A stretch of DNA of 64,000 bases. Source: Pseudomonas sp. CCC3.1 (GTDB lineage Bacteria; Pseudomonadota; Gammaproteobacteria; Pseudomonadales; Pseudomonadaceae). The stretch is from NCBI RefSeq assembly GCF_034347405.1, contig NZ_CP133778.1, positions 5,805,889 through 5,869,888 on the forward strand. Reading direction: 5' to 3'. The position numbers and the translations under genes were made by a program. Positions 55,037 to 63,998 of this stretch are shown piece after piece. Each line of letters starts with the position of its first letter. The stretch's first letter is position 1. Below the pieces are notes generated by a model that saw nothing but the letters and a program-made list of their open reading frames with translations, was not told the DNA's origin and ran no database searches.

Positions 55037-55375
55037 TCAGCCCGGAGGCCAGTTCATCTGGCGCTGACCCAGCACATGCATATGAATGTGGTAAACCGTT
55101 TGGCCGCCCTTTTCATTGCAGTTCATCACCACGCGGAAACCGTCTTCGCAGCCTAACTCTTTGGCCAGGCGCTGCGCCGTGAACAGAATGTGTCCGGCCA
55201 GCGGCTTGTCTTCTTCGGTCAGGTCGTTGAGGGTGCGGATCGGTTTTTTCGGAATGACCAAAAAATGGATCGGCGCTTGCGGGGCAATGTCGTGAAACGC
55301 GAGCACGAGATCATCTTCGTAGATGATCTTGGCCGGTATTTCACGGTTGATGATTTTGGTGAACAGAGTATCCAA
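55037..55375 (-). CDS. HIT family (HINT-type) nucleotide phosphoramidase
   Basis: This 112-residue histidine-triad protein has the catalytic HIHMHVLG near its C-terminus and the FHDIAPQAPIHFLVIPK nucleotide-binding region. It likely hydrolyses AMP-lysine or similar phosphoramidates. The family start DTLFTKIINREIPAKI corresponds to a TTG codon at 55375, preceded by GGAGA at 7 bases; a GTG 48 bases further upstream gives a longer, unlikely product. Confidence 0.92.
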   Translation of the reverse strand: MDTLFTKIINREIPAKIIYEDDLVLAFHDIAPQAPIHFLVIPKKPIRTLNDLTEEDKPLAGHILFTAQRLAKELGCEDGFRVVMNCNEKGGQTVYHIHMHVLGQRQMNWPPG

Positions 55376-55441
55376 AGCGTTGTCTCCGTGAGTGAAGTCC
55401 GGTCTGAGTGTACTCAGGCTCACGGATTACGCCCAGCCTCG

Positions 55442-56230
55442 TTAACGCGGGCAGTAGGATTTGTTGACCGAGGCTGCGATTTTTCGGGTCATCCAGCGAG
55501 AGAGCAGGCGTGGCATGCGGGTTAGCCAGCGGTTACGCCAGCCGGGCATGATGATGGCCTTGTTCTTTTCGAGGGCGCGCACGGTGTAAAGGGCGACTTC
55601 TTCGGGGCTCAGGGCGCTTTTATTGCGTTTGACGGCATCCGGGTTCATTTTGGCTGCATCGAAAAAACCGGTTCGGGTGACCCCGGGGCAGAGCACCGAG
55701 ACCTTGATACCGGTTTTTTTCACTTCTTCGCGCAGGCCTTCGGAAAAGTGCAGCACGTAGGCTTTGCTTGCGAAGTAGGTGCTGAGCCACGGGCCGGGCT
55801 GATAGGCGGCGATCGATGACACGTTGAGGATCTGCCCGCCGCCTTGCACGGCCATCATGTTGCCGATGGCATGGCACATCCGCGTCAGCGCCAGAATGTT
55901 GAGTTCGATCAGGTCTTGTTCGGCGCTCCAGTCATGGGCGAGGAACGGGCCGCAGGTGCCGATTCCTGCACAGTTGACCAGCAAGTCTATTTGCCGGTCG
56001 CCTTCTTCCAGCTCCAGCAAAAAGCCGGACAGGCGCAGGGGTTCGCCCAGGTCGCAGGCGCGGAACAAGACGTCGACACCGAAACGCTGAGTCAGCTCAA
56101 GCGCAATGCTTTCCAGTGCGTCCCGTTGTCGGGCCACAAGGATCAGACTGCGCCCACGACGGGCAAGGGCTTCTGCCAGGGCCAGGCCAATACCACTGGA
56201 AGCGCCAGTGATCAAAGCGTAACGGGTCAT
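55442..56230 (-). CDS. Short-chain dehydrogenase/reductase (SDR)
   Basis: This 262-residue classical SDR has a Rossmann motif (TGASSGIG at residues 8-15), a catalytic YxxxK (YFASKAY) with a preceding Ser (NVSSIAAYQ) and an NCAG motif. The C-terminal basic tail (RWMTRKIAASVNKSYCPR) is typical of the YqjQ/DltE-like membrane-associated branch. The substrate is unknown. The start MTRYALITG is chosen for GGAG 6 bases upstream; an upstream ATG would add 21 residues. Confidence 0.88.
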   Translation of the reverse strand: MTRYALITGASSGIGLALAEALARRGRSLILVARQRDALESIALELTQRFGVDVLFRACDLGEPLRLSGFLLELEEGDRQIDLLVNCAGIGTCGPFLAHDWSAEQDLIELNILALTRMCHAIGNMMAVQGGGQILNVSSIAAYQPGPWLSTYFASKAYVLHFSEGLREEVKKTGIKVSVLCPGVTRTGFFDAAKMNPDAVKRNKSALSPEEVALYTVRALEKNKAIIMPGWRNRWLTRMPRLLSRWMTRKIAASVNKSYCPR

Positions 56231-56306
56231 GCTGTTCTCCATCGCAACGGTACAGTCCGGTGACAATGATGTCCCTGGCGTTAACGCGTTCATTTAGGTG
56301 CGCAGT

Positions 56307-56825
56307 CTACAGGGTGTTGCCGTTGACTGCGTTGATCAACGCAGCCATAAGGCCCAAAGCAAAAAGGGCGATCATCACGCAGATGCTCAGACCGATCAGA
56401 AAGATGATGATCCAGGCCATAACGGTGACGGACTGACTGTTGGGCGGTGGCGGCGGTCCGTATTTGTTCGGGCCGGGTGTGCCGGGCATCAACAGCATCA
56501 TGAGGGTCAGCACAAGGTTGGCCACAGGTACCAAATGCAGTAACAGCATCCAGGCGGACCAATTGAGGTCATGCAGGCGCTGGGCACTGATTCTTAAAGC
56601 GATCAGTAAATAAGCAATGCTCAGGGTCGCGCCACAGGTAATGCCAAGCGTTGGTGAAACGTTGACTGCCAGCAGGACGAGTATTGAAACCACTGTGGCA
56701 ATGACGGTGAGCACCGTGTTCCAGACCAGTAATCGCAAGCGCCCAATACGGCCGCTGAATCCCAGGGGATCCAGGGGGGCAAAATGCTCTTCTTGAGGGG
56801 CTTGTTCCAGGCTCAGTTCTGGCAT
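56307..56825 (-). CDS. DUF805 family membrane protein
   Basis: This 172-residue protein has four hydrophobic helices. The DUF805 signature (GFSGRIGRLRLLVWN at about 24-38, RISAQRLHDLNWSAW in the middle) is intact. The function of the family is unknown. It is followed by the SDR gene and preceded by a terminator after the nitronate monooxygenase-like gene, so it probably has its own promoter in 56826-56850. Confidence 0.88.
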   Translation of the reverse strand: MPELSLEQAPQEEHFAPLDPLGFSGRIGRLRLLVWNTVLTVIATVVSILVLLAVNVSPTLGITCGATLSIAYLLIALRISAQRLHDLNWSAWMLLLHLVPVANLVLTLMMLLMPGTPGPNKYGPPPPPNSQSVTVMAWIIIFLIGLSICVMIALFALGLMAALINAVNGNTL

Positions 56826-56850
56826 TGGGGCTTCCTTGTCCGGATGTCTT

Positions 56851-56875
56851 TAAAACGCCCGCCGGGTTGGCGGGC
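56851..56875 (-). terminator. Terminator after the nitronate monooxygenase-like gene
   Basis: GCCCGCC and GGCGGGC pair around a 5-base loop, followed on the minus strand by GTTTTA. It lies 10 bases past the stop codon. Confidence 0.65.
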
Positions 56876-56884
56876 TTCGAGGGA

Positions 56885-57844
56885 TTAGTGGTGCGGCCAG
56901 TGCTGCGCCAGTTGTGAGGTAAGGTTTAGCGCTTTGCGGTATTCCTCATCCAGTCGTGTAATCAATTGGTCGATTGTGGGCTGATCATTGATTTCTCCGA
57001 CACCTTGGCCAGCAGACCAGACGGTCTTCCAGGCTTTTGCTTCGTCGGCGAGGGGTTTGAGTTTTACCTCACCTTGTGTTTTAAGCGCTGCGAGATCAAA
57101 ACCGGCATTTTCGAGACTTTGGCGCATAAAACTGGCGGGTACCCCTGATACGGCCGGGGTGTGAATGATATCGGCAGCCTGAGAGGCCAAGAGCATTTCT
57201 TTATAAGCGTCAGGTGCATGGCTTTCTTGGGTGCTGATAAAGCGTGTCCCCAAGTAGGCAAGGTCAGCACCGATTACCTGCGCCGCCAGGATTTCGTGTC
57301 CATGGTTCAAACAGCCAGCAAGCAAGATGGTTTTATCGAAGAACTGACGAATTTCGGCGACCAGTGCAAATGGGCTCCAAGTGCCCGCGTGGCCACCGGC
57401 ACCTGCTGCGACTGCAATCAGTCCATCTACACCCGCTTCTGCGGCTTTTTCGGCATGCCGTCGCGTGGTGACATCGTGAAATACCAGCCCGCCGTAGCTA
57501 TGGACGGCATCAACGACTTCTTTAACGGCGCCCAGGCTGGTGATCACGATGGGCACTTTGTGCTCGATGCAGATCGCCAGGTCAGCCTGTAGCCGCGGGT
57601 TGCTGTTGTGCACAATCAGATTTACGGCATAGGGGGCGGGGTTATCCAATGTGGCCAGACCCGCTTCGATTTCTTCAAGCCAGGCCTTGAAACCGCTGCT
57701 CTCGCGTTGGTTGAGTGCAGGAAAACTACCGACAACGCCATTGCGGCAGCACGCCAGTACCAGTTGAGGATTGGAAATCAAAAACATGGGAGCGGCGACT
57801 ACCGGCAAGCGCAGGCGTTTATCAAGCAGAGCGGGCAGTGACAT
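56885..57844 (-). CDS. Nitronate monooxygenase family (2-nitropropane dioxygenase-like) flavoprotein
   Basis: This 319-residue FMN-dependent TIM-barrel protein has the GAGGHAG phosphate loop (AAGAGGHAGTWSPFAL), DGLIAV, and GADLAYLGTRFISTQES, which define the NPD/NMO family. It probably oxidises alkyl nitronates such as propionate 3-nitronate or reduces quinones; the substrate is not resolved. It lies 27 bases after hemJ on the same strand, and a terminator follows it. Confidence 0.9.
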   Translation of the reverse strand: MSLPALLDKRLRLPVVAAPMFLISNPQLVLACCRNGVVGSFPALNQRESSGFKAWLEEIEAGLATLDNPAPYAVNLIVHNSNPRLQADLAICIEHKVPIVITSLGAVKEVVDAVHSYGGLVFHDVTTRRHAEKAAEAGVDGLIAVAAGAGGHAGTWSPFALVAEIRQFFDKTILLAGCLNHGHEILAAQVIGADLAYLGTRFISTQESHAPDAYKEMLLASQAADIIHTPAVSGVPASFMRQSLENAGFDLAALKTQGEVKLKPLADEAKAWKTVWSAGQGVGEINDQPTIDQLITRLDEEYRKALNLTSQLAQHWPHH

Positions 57845-57871
57845 TGGATAACCTCGGGGGATAAGTTGAAG

Positions 57872-58297
57872 TCAGAACGGTTTGACCACCACCAGAATGA
57901 CGATGGCCAGTAAGAATAAAACAGGCACTTCATTGAACCAGCGATAGAACACGTGGCTGCGTTTGTTCTCGCCACGGGCGAAGCGTTTCACTTGCGCGCC
58001 GCACATGTGGTGGTAGCCGATGAGCAGAAATACCAGTGTCAGTTTGGCGTGCATCCACCCTTGGCTGAGAAAGCCTGGAGCAAGGTAGAGCAGCCAGCCG
58101 CCGAAGATGAGTGCGGCGATCATGGCGGGGCCCATGATGCCGCGATACAGCTTGCGTTCCATGAGGCTAAATCGTTCTTTACTGACGGAATCTTCGCTTT
58201 GAGCGTGGTAAACAAAGAGGCGGGGCAGGTAAAACAGGCCAGCAAACCAACAGACGATGCTGATGATGTGGAAGGCTTTGATCCATAGATAAAGCAT
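57872..58297 (-). CDS. hemJ: HemJ, protoporphyrinogen IX oxidase
   Basis: This 141-residue inner-membrane protein has four helices (UPF0093/CopD-like). A conserved His (IKAFHIISIVCWFAGLFYLP) and the basic loop LMERKLYRGIMGPAM match HemJ, a heme-binding oxidase that aromatises protoporphyrinogen IX. It is divergent from argC and upstream of the nitronate monooxygenase-like gene. Confidence 0.93.
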   Translation of the reverse strand: MLYLWIKAFHIISIVCWFAGLFYLPRLFVYHAQSEDSVSKERFSLMERKLYRGIMGPAMIAALIFGGWLLYLAPGFLSQGWMHAKLTLVFLLIGYHHMCGAQVKRFARGENKRSHVFYRWFNEVPVLFLLAIVILVVVKPF

Positions 58298-58430
58298 TTT
58301 TAGTTATTCCCAGGTTCACGGTAGATCAAATAGTAGTAGTAGAGCGTTCTTGAGTCACCTTGATGGTTGTCGCAGGGGCGCGCTGTCCCTATTATCGAGG
58401 GCTTTCCAGTGGGTTCGTTGAGGGCAGGTT

Positions 58431-59465
58431 ATGGTCAAGGTCGGTATTGTCGGCGGCACGGGTTACACCGGTGTCGAATTACTGCGTTTGCTGGCACAGC
58501 ATCCGCAAGCTGAAGTGGTTGTTATCACTTCTCGATCCGAAGCGGGCCTGCCTGTTGCCGATATGTATCCCAACCTGCGAGGGCACTATGACGGCCTGGC
58601 TTTCAGTGTTCCGGATACGCAAACACTGGCTGCGTGCGATGTGGTGTTTTTTGCCACACCTCATGGTGTAGCCCACGCGTTGGCGGGCGAGTTGCTGGCC
58701 GCCGGTACCAAGGTTATCGACTTGTCCGCTGACTTCCGATTGCAGGATGCAGATGAGTGGGCCAAATGGTATGGCCAGCCACATGGTGCACCAGAACTAC
58801 TGAAGGAAGCTGTATACGGTCTGCCTGAGGTTAACCGCGAGCAAATCAAGCAGGCCCGACTGATTGCTGTGCCAGGTTGCTACCCTACCGCCACTCAGTT
58901 GGGTTTTTTGCCGTTGCTGGAAGCGGGGTTGGCCGACACCTCGTTGTTGATAGCGGACTGCAAATCTGGCGTTAGCGGCGCCGGTCGCGGTGCAAGCGTC
59001 GGTTCGCTGTATGCCGAAACCTCAGAAAGCATGAAGGCTTATGCCGTAAAAGGGCATCGTCATTTGCCTGAAATCCGCCAGGGTTTGCGCCGTGCAGCGG
59101 GTAAGGATGTTGGTCTGACCTTCGTCCCTCATTTGACGCCGATGATTCGCGGTATTCACTCCACGTTGTACGCAACCGTGGTTGATCGCTCGGTCGATCT
59201 GCAGGCGTTGTTTGAGAAGCGCTATGCCGGTGAGCCTTTTGTGGATGTGATGCCTGCCGGCAGTCATCCGGAAACCCGTAGCGTGCGCGGCGCCAACGTG
59301 TGCCGTATCGCGGTACATCGTCCGCAAGATGGCGATCTGGTGGTGGTGCTGTCGGTTATCGATAATCTGGTCAAAGGTGCATCGGGGCAGGCAGTTCAGA
59401 ATATGAACATCCTGTTTGGCCTGGATGAGCGCCTGGGACTGTCCCACGCGGGGATGTTGCCTTAG
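58431..59465 (+). CDS. argC: N-acetyl-gamma-glutamyl-phosphate reductase
   Basis: This 344-residue NADPH-dependent enzyme of arginine synthesis has a Rossmann motif GGTGYTG at residues 9-15, the catalytic cysteine in AVPGCYPTATQLG and a conserved His in KGHRHLPEI. Its length fits the type I ArgC. GGGCAGGTT precedes the ATG. A short CAAGCTGCAAG-type repeat lies in the following gap. Confidence 0.97.
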   Translation: MVKVGIVGGTGYTGVELLRLLAQHPQAEVVVITSRSEAGLPVADMYPNLRGHYDGLAFSVPDTQTLAACDVVFFATPHGVAHALAGELLAAGTKVIDLSADFRLQDADEWAKWYGQPHGAPELLKEAVYGLPEVNREQIKQARLIAVPGCYPTATQLGFLPLLEAGLADTSLLIADCKSGVSGAGRGASVGSLYAETSESMKAYAVKGHRHLPEIRQGLRRAAGKDVGLTFVPHLTPMIRGIHSTLYATVVDRSVDLQALFEKRYAGEPFVDVMPAGSHPETRSVRGANVCRIAVHRPQDGDLVVVLSVIDNLVKGASGQAVQNMNILFGLDERLGLSHAGMLP

Positions 59466-59558
59466 ACGCCGTTGCAAGTACCAAGCTGCAAGTGATGAGC
59501 GATCTCAGCTTCTCGCTTGCGGATTGTTGCTGAAAACTTGCCGCTGCTCTTCAAATAG

Positions 59559-59588
59559 TTGACCGCTTTTCTAGGAGAAGCGGATAAT
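59559..59588 (+). promoter_or_regulatory. erpA: Candidate erpA promoter
   Basis: TTGACC (59559-59564), an 18-base spacer and GATAAT (59583-59588) form a good sigma-70 promoter about 48 bases before the erpA ATG. Confidence 0.6.
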
Positions 59589-59635
59589 GCGCGTCATCAC
59601 GCATTATGGCGGCATAGCGCCGGGAGATAGTCAGC

Positions 59636-59986
59636 ATGAGCGTCGAATCCTTCACCCCCACGGCTTTGCAATTCACCGAAGGTGCTGCGCACAAGGTGAA
59701 GAGCCTGGTCGATGAAGAGGGTAATGATCGTTTGAAGTTGCGCGTATTTGTTACGGGTGGCGGTTGTTCCGGTTTTCAGTATGGCTTTACCTTCGATGAA
59801 GAAGTGGGCGATGACGACACCCTGGTTGAGCGCGAAGGCGTGAGCTTGGTGGTCGATCCGATGAGCTTCCAATACCTGGCGGGTGCCGAGGTGGATTACC
59901 AGGAAGGTCTGGAAGGCTCGCGCTTTGTCATCAAGAACCCGAATGCGACCACGACGTGTGGTTGCGGATCATCGTTCTCGATTTAA
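59636..59986 (+). CDS. erpA: ErpA, iron-sulfur cluster insertion protein
   Basis: This 116-residue A-type carrier delivers Fe-S clusters to targets such as the isoprenoid enzymes IspG and IspH. The three cluster-binding cysteines are present: C44 (GGCSGFQYG), C108 and C110 (TTCGCGSSFSI). GGAG lies 9 bases before the ATG. It is monocistronic, with its own promoter and terminator. Confidence 0.97.
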   Translation: MSVESFTPTALQFTEGAAHKVKSLVDEEGNDRLKLRVFVTGGGCSGFQYGFTFDEEVGDDDTLVEREGVSLVVDPMSFQYLAGAEVDYQEGLEGSRFVIKNPNATTTCGCGSSFSI

Positions 59987-60010
59987 TTGCGCAGTACAGG
60001 TAACACACTC

Positions 60011-60036
60011 AACGCCGCGTCGATTCGCGGCGTTTT
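60011..60036 (+). terminator. erpA terminator
   Basis: AACGCCGCG and CGCGGCGTT form a perfect 9-bp stem with a 6-base loop, ending in TTTT, 24 bases past erpA. Confidence 0.88.
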
Positions 60037-60048
60037 GCTGTCTGCTGC

Positions 60049-61140
60049 TTAAGCGGGGTAGATCGCGCCCAGAACGCGCAGGCCATGTGCGCCTGTGACG
60101 CTCGGGCGATTGGCAGGGATGTTTTCAAGGCAGCAATGTGCAAGCCATGCAAAGGCCATGGCTTCGACCCAGTCAGGATCTACGCCTTTGGCTTGGGTGC
60201 TGCTGACCTGTGTGTGTTCGAGCAATTGAGCCAGGCGAGTCATCAATGCGGCGTTATGGGCTCCTCCGCCGCACACGAGCAGTTCGCTGGTGCTGGGTTG
60301 AGCCGCTTGCAGTGATTGCACGATAGTCTTTGCTGTAAGTTCCAGCAGGGTTGCTTGAACATCTTCGGCGGTGAACGCTGGTAGCGCGTCAAGATGATTC
60401 GTTAACCACTGAAGGTTGAATACCTCGCGCCCGGTGCTCTTCGGACCCTTTGTTTGAAAGAAAGGATCGCTTAGCAATGTGTTGAGCAGGAGGGGTTCTA
60501 CCTTGCCGCTTGCCGCCCACTGGCCATTTCGGTCATACAATTCATTTCGTTGTGCTTGTATCCAGGCATCAAGCAGAACGTTGCCTGGCCCGCAGTCGAA
60601 TCCCGCCACTGGGTGAGCTGGCGTTATCAGGCTTAAATTGCTGAAGCCTCCTACGTTCAATACAGCCCTATGCCCGGCTTCTCCGGTAAACAAGGCCTCA
60701 TGGAAGGCTGGAACCAGCGGCGCACCCTGGCCTCCGGCGGCTACATCGCGACGACGGAAATCACTGACAACGCAGATGTTAGTTAGCTCTGCGAGTAGTG
60801 CTGGGTTGCCGATTTGCACAGTGAAGCCCTGTGCGGGCTCGTGCCGGATCGTCTGACCGTGACTACCAATGGCGCGGATGGCGTCTGGAGTCAGGTGTTG
60901 CTGGGCGAGCAGGGTGTTGATGCCTTGTGCGGCGAGCTCGACCCAATGGTTTTCAGCGATAGCGCAGCGGGCCACTTCGTCTGGGCCGCTGCTGCACAAG
61001 CCCAACAGTTCAGTACGCAGTTCTGGCGGCATAGGGGTGTAGTGGGTGGCGAGCAGTGTAATGCTCGCCCCCAGTTCGATAAGCGCAATGTCCAAGCCGT
61101 CAAGACTGGTTCCGGACATCACACCTATATAGAGGGCCAT
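60049..61140 (-). CDS. anmK: AnmK, anhydro-N-acetylmuramic acid kinase
   Basis: This 363-residue ASKHA kinase phosphorylates and opens 1,6-anhydroMurNAc to MurNAc-6-phosphate in cell-wall recycling. The N-terminal MSGTSLDGLDIA, GSHGQTIRH, NVGGFSNLSL and DCGPGN motifs are intact. It starts 3 bases after the M23 endopeptidase gene, so the two are co-transcribed. It complements amgK-murU at 33 kb, which act later in the same route. Confidence 0.96.
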   Translation of the reverse strand: MALYIGVMSGTSLDGLDIALIELGASITLLATHYTPMPPELRTELLGLCSSGPDEVARCAIAENHWVELAAQGINTLLAQQHLTPDAIRAIGSHGQTIRHEPAQGFTVQIGNPALLAELTNICVVSDFRRRDVAAGGQGAPLVPAFHEALFTGEAGHRAVLNVGGFSNLSLITPAHPVAGFDCGPGNVLLDAWIQAQRNELYDRNGQWAASGKVEPLLLNTLLSDPFFQTKGPKSTGREVFNLQWLTNHLDALPAFTAEDVQATLLELTAKTIVQSLQAAQPSTSELLVCGGGAHNAALMTRLAQLLEHTQVSSTQAKGVDPDWVEAMAFAWLAHCCLENIPANRPSVTGAHGLRVLGAIYPA

Positions 61141-61143
61141 GGC

Positions 61144-62544
61144 TTAGCGCTTGCTCGAGGCCAGAAGCGTGGCCTTTTCCTGATTCATGCGTGCCATTAA
61201 CGGCTGGCTTTGCTGCAGGAAACGTGTGCGTTCGGCTTTCGCGATAGGGTCAGCCATTGGAAGCTTTTGGCCCAATGGATCAACGTGTACGCCATTGACC
61301 TGGAACTCATAGTGCAAGTGTGGCCCGGTGGAAAGACCGGTGGTACCGATGTAGCCGATCACCTGTCCCTGCTTCACTGCTCCGCCGGTTTTGATGCCTT
61401 TGGCGAAACCTTGCATGTGGCCGTACAGGGTGCGGTAAGTATTGCCGTGCTGAATGATCACGGTGTTGCCGTAGCCGCCACGACGACCAGCAAGCAGCAC
61501 TTTGCCATCGCCGGTGGCCTTGATTGGGGTGCCGCGTGGTGCTGCGTAATCAACGCCTTTGTGAGCGCGAATCTTGTTCAGGATCGGGTGTTTGCGACCT
61601 GAGGAGAAGCGCGAGCTGATGCGGGCAAAATCAACCGGAGTACGGATGAAGGCTTTGCGCATGCTGTTGCCTTCAGCGGTGTAGTAATTGCTGTTGCCTT
61701 GCTTATTGGTGTAACGCACTGCGGTGTAGGTCTTGCCACGATTGGTGAAGCGGGCGGAGAGAATGTTGCCAGTACCAACGGTCTTGCCGTTGATGACTTT
61801 CTGCTCGTAGATAACTTCGAATTGGTCGCCGGGGTGTATGTCCTGGGCGAAGTCGATGTCGTAGCCAAAGACCTTGGCCATGTCCATGGTCATGCTATGC
61901 GGCAGGCCTGCGCGCTGCCCGGAAGCAGACAGCGAGCTGGTAATGACGCCATGTACATAGGCTGAGCGCACAGTCGGCTGCGCTGTTACGCGCCGAAAGG
62001 CGTAGCCCTTGGCGGTTTTGCTAAGGGTGATGGTTTCAAGATCACTCACTTGGCTGTGCAAGTTGCTCAATTGGCCATCAGGGCTCAACTCAAACTCTAG
62101 CTTCTGGCCATGTTTGAGTTGGCTGAATTGCTTGGCTTGTTTGTCGCTGGCCAAAATTTCATGAACGGACGCGGCAGGCAGGCCTACTTTTTCGAATAAA
62201 GTAGAGAGCGTATCGCCTTTGGCAACTACGACTTCTCGATGATTCGGGGCTTTTGGCTCTTCGGTTTCTACTGTCGCGACCGGTGCGTCGTCTTGCTGTT
62301 CTATTTGAGCAAAGGGGGATGGATTGGCTTCATTTGCAGCTTGAACGAGCTCGGTGGTGCCTTGATCTTGTGTCAGTTGCTCTGCTGGGGATTCTGGTTC
62401 GAGGTTTAAGGTTGTTCTTTTTGCTTCTACTTCGCTCGACGGGAAGACCAGCAGGGCCAAGCTTAAAAGGGCGGCGATACCACTTGCTGCGAGCAGGTGG
62501 GTCTTCGGATAAAGCGGTGGCGCTTTAGGCGGTTGACTGGTCAT
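61144..62544 (-). CDS. M23 family peptidoglycan DD-metalloendopeptidase (MepM-like)
   Basis: This 466-residue protein has an N-terminal membrane anchor (about 16-34), an acidic linker, an OapA/LysM-like domain (about 100-150, VVAKGDTLSTLFEKVG) and a C-terminal peptidase_M23 (LytM) domain. The zinc site is intact: HKGVD and GPHLHYEFQV. It should cleave peptide cross-links to allow wall growth. The start MTSQPPKAPPL is chosen; the longest frame adds 36 residues unlike the family. It is divergent from tyrS and upstream of anmK. Confidence 0.92.
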   Translation of the reverse strand: MTSQPPKAPPLYPKTHLLAASGIAALLSLALLVFPSSEVEAKRTTLNLEPESPAEQLTQDQGTTELVQAANEANPSPFAQIEQQDDAPVATVETEEPKAPNHREVVVAKGDTLSTLFEKVGLPAASVHEILASDKQAKQFSQLKHGQKLEFELSPDGQLSNLHSQVSDLETITLSKTAKGYAFRRVTAQPTVRSAYVHGVITSSLSASGQRAGLPHSMTMDMAKVFGYDIDFAQDIHPGDQFEVIYEQKVINGKTVGTGNILSARFTNRGKTYTAVRYTNKQGNSNYYTAEGNSMRKAFIRTPVDFARISSRFSSGRKHPILNKIRAHKGVDYAAPRGTPIKATGDGKVLLAGRRGGYGNTVIIQHGNTYRTLYGHMQGFAKGIKTGGAVKQGQVIGYIGTTGLSTGPHLHYEFQVNGVHVDPLGQKLPMADPIAKAERTRFLQQSQPLMARMNQEKATLLASSKR

Positions 62545-62755
62545 AGATAATTTGACTTTGAATAAAGGATGAATTGGAAAAGATGACTGACACGGTAAAG
62601 ATGAAATAACTGTATAAAATATAACCAAATCACCCTTGAAGCAAGTCTGCAAGCCTTTACCGGACGGATAGTTGCCGTATGCCGGGCAGAACTTGTAATT
62701 AGTCTCTGATCTTGTATGGTTGGTTCCCTTTGAATTTGAGCCTTACGGGTCTGAT

Positions 62756-63955
62756 ATGAAGTCGGTTGAAGAGCAGCTAGCGCTAATCAAGCGTGGTGCC
62801 GAAGAGGTACTGGTCGAGTCTGAATTGGTCGAGAAACTCAAGCGCGGCCAGCCGCTGCGTATTAAGGCAGGATTCGACCCGACGGCACCTGATCTGCACT
62901 TGGGTCACACCGTACTCATTAATAAGCTGCGCCAGTTCCAGGAACTGGGTCATCAGGTGATCTTCCTTATAGGTGATTTCACCGGGATGATTGGTGATCC
63001 AAGCGGCAAAAGTGCAACGCGTCCTCCGTTGACGCGTGAGCAGGTTCTCGATAATGCCGAGACCTATAAAACTCAAGTCTTCAAGATTCTGGATCCAGCA
63101 AAGACCGAGGTGGCTTTCAACTCCACCTGGATGGATCAAATGGGGCCGGCTGATTTTATTCGGCTGACGTCCCAGTACACCGTTGCTCGCATGCTTGAGC
63201 GCGATGACTTCGATAAGCGCTATACCACGAACCAGCCAATCGCAATTCATGAATTTCTTTACCCGTTGGTGCAGGGTTATGACTCGGTTGCATTGAGAGC
63301 TGACGTTGAGTTGGGTGGTACCGATCAGAAGTTCAATCTGCTGATGGGGCGTGAGTTGCAGCGCGGTTACGGTCAGGAAGCTCAGTGCATCGTTACGATG
63401 CCGCTGCTTGAAGGGTTGGACGGTGTTAAAAAGATGTCCAAGTCTTTGGGCAACTATGTAGGCATTCAGGAAGCGCCTGGCGTGATGTATAGCAAGCTGG
63501 TGTCCATTCCTGATGCGTTGATGTGGCGCTATTTTGAGTTGCTGAGTTTTCGTTCGATGGACGAGATCAATGCGTTCAAGGCTGAGGTTGAGGCGGGGGC
63601 TAATCCGCGCGATATCAAAATCAAGCTGGCTGAAGAAATTGTTGCTCGGTTCCATGGTGAGGATGCTGCTGCCAATGCTCATCGTGGTGCGGGGAACCGG
63701 ATGAAGGATGGTGAGTTGCCAGATGATCTACCAGAGATCGAACTGACTGCAGCTGAGGATATGCCGATTGCTGCCGTCCTTAATAAGGCCGGCCTGGTTA
63801 AGAACTCTGCAGTTGCTCGGGATTTACTGGGCTCTGGTGGTGTGCGTATAGATGGTGAGGTGGTTGATCGCACCTATATATATGCATTGGGTTCGACCCA
63901 TGTCTGCCAGGCTGGCAAGAAGGCTTTTGCACGTATTACGTTAAAAGCTGAATAA
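62756..63955 (+). CDS. tyrS: Tyrosyl-tRNA synthetase (TyrZ-type class I)
   Basis: This 399-residue synthetase has a HIGH-equivalent HLGH (residues about 44-47), KMSKS (KKMSKSLG) and a C-terminal S4 RNA-binding domain (about 335-399). The start at MKSVEEQLALIKRG is favoured; the longest frame adds 12 residues. It is divergent from the M23 endopeptidase gene, with 211 bases between. In P. aeruginosa the gene precedes an rRNA operon. Confidence 0.97.
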   Translation: MKSVEEQLALIKRGAEEVLVESELVEKLKRGQPLRIKAGFDPTAPDLHLGHTVLINKLRQFQELGHQVIFLIGDFTGMIGDPSGKSATRPPLTREQVLDNAETYKTQVFKILDPAKTEVAFNSTWMDQMGPADFIRLTSQYTVARMLERDDFDKRYTTNQPIAIHEFLYPLVQGYDSVALRADVELGGTDQKFNLLMGRELQRGYGQEAQCIVTMPLLEGLDGVKKMSKSLGNYVGIQEAPGVMYSKLVSIPDALMWRYFELLSFRSMDEINAFKAEVEAGANPRDIKIKLAEEIVARFHGEDAAANAHRGAGNRMKDGELPDDLPEIELTAAEDMPIAAVLNKAGLVKNSAVARDLLGSGGVRIDGEVVDRTYIYALGSTHVCQAGKKAFARITLKAE

Positions 63956-63970
63956 ATCTGAAATAAGTGC

Positions 63971-63998
63971 TGGACGGCGCATTTTATTAGCCTATAAT
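63971..63998 (+). promoter_or_regulatory. Promoter at window end, rRNA P1-like
   Basis: TGGACG (63971-63976), a 16-base spacer and a perfect TATAAT followed by GC resemble a growth-rate-regulated rRNA P1 promoter. The downstream gene is outside the window. A 16S rRNA operon is expected there by synteny. Confidence 0.5.
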
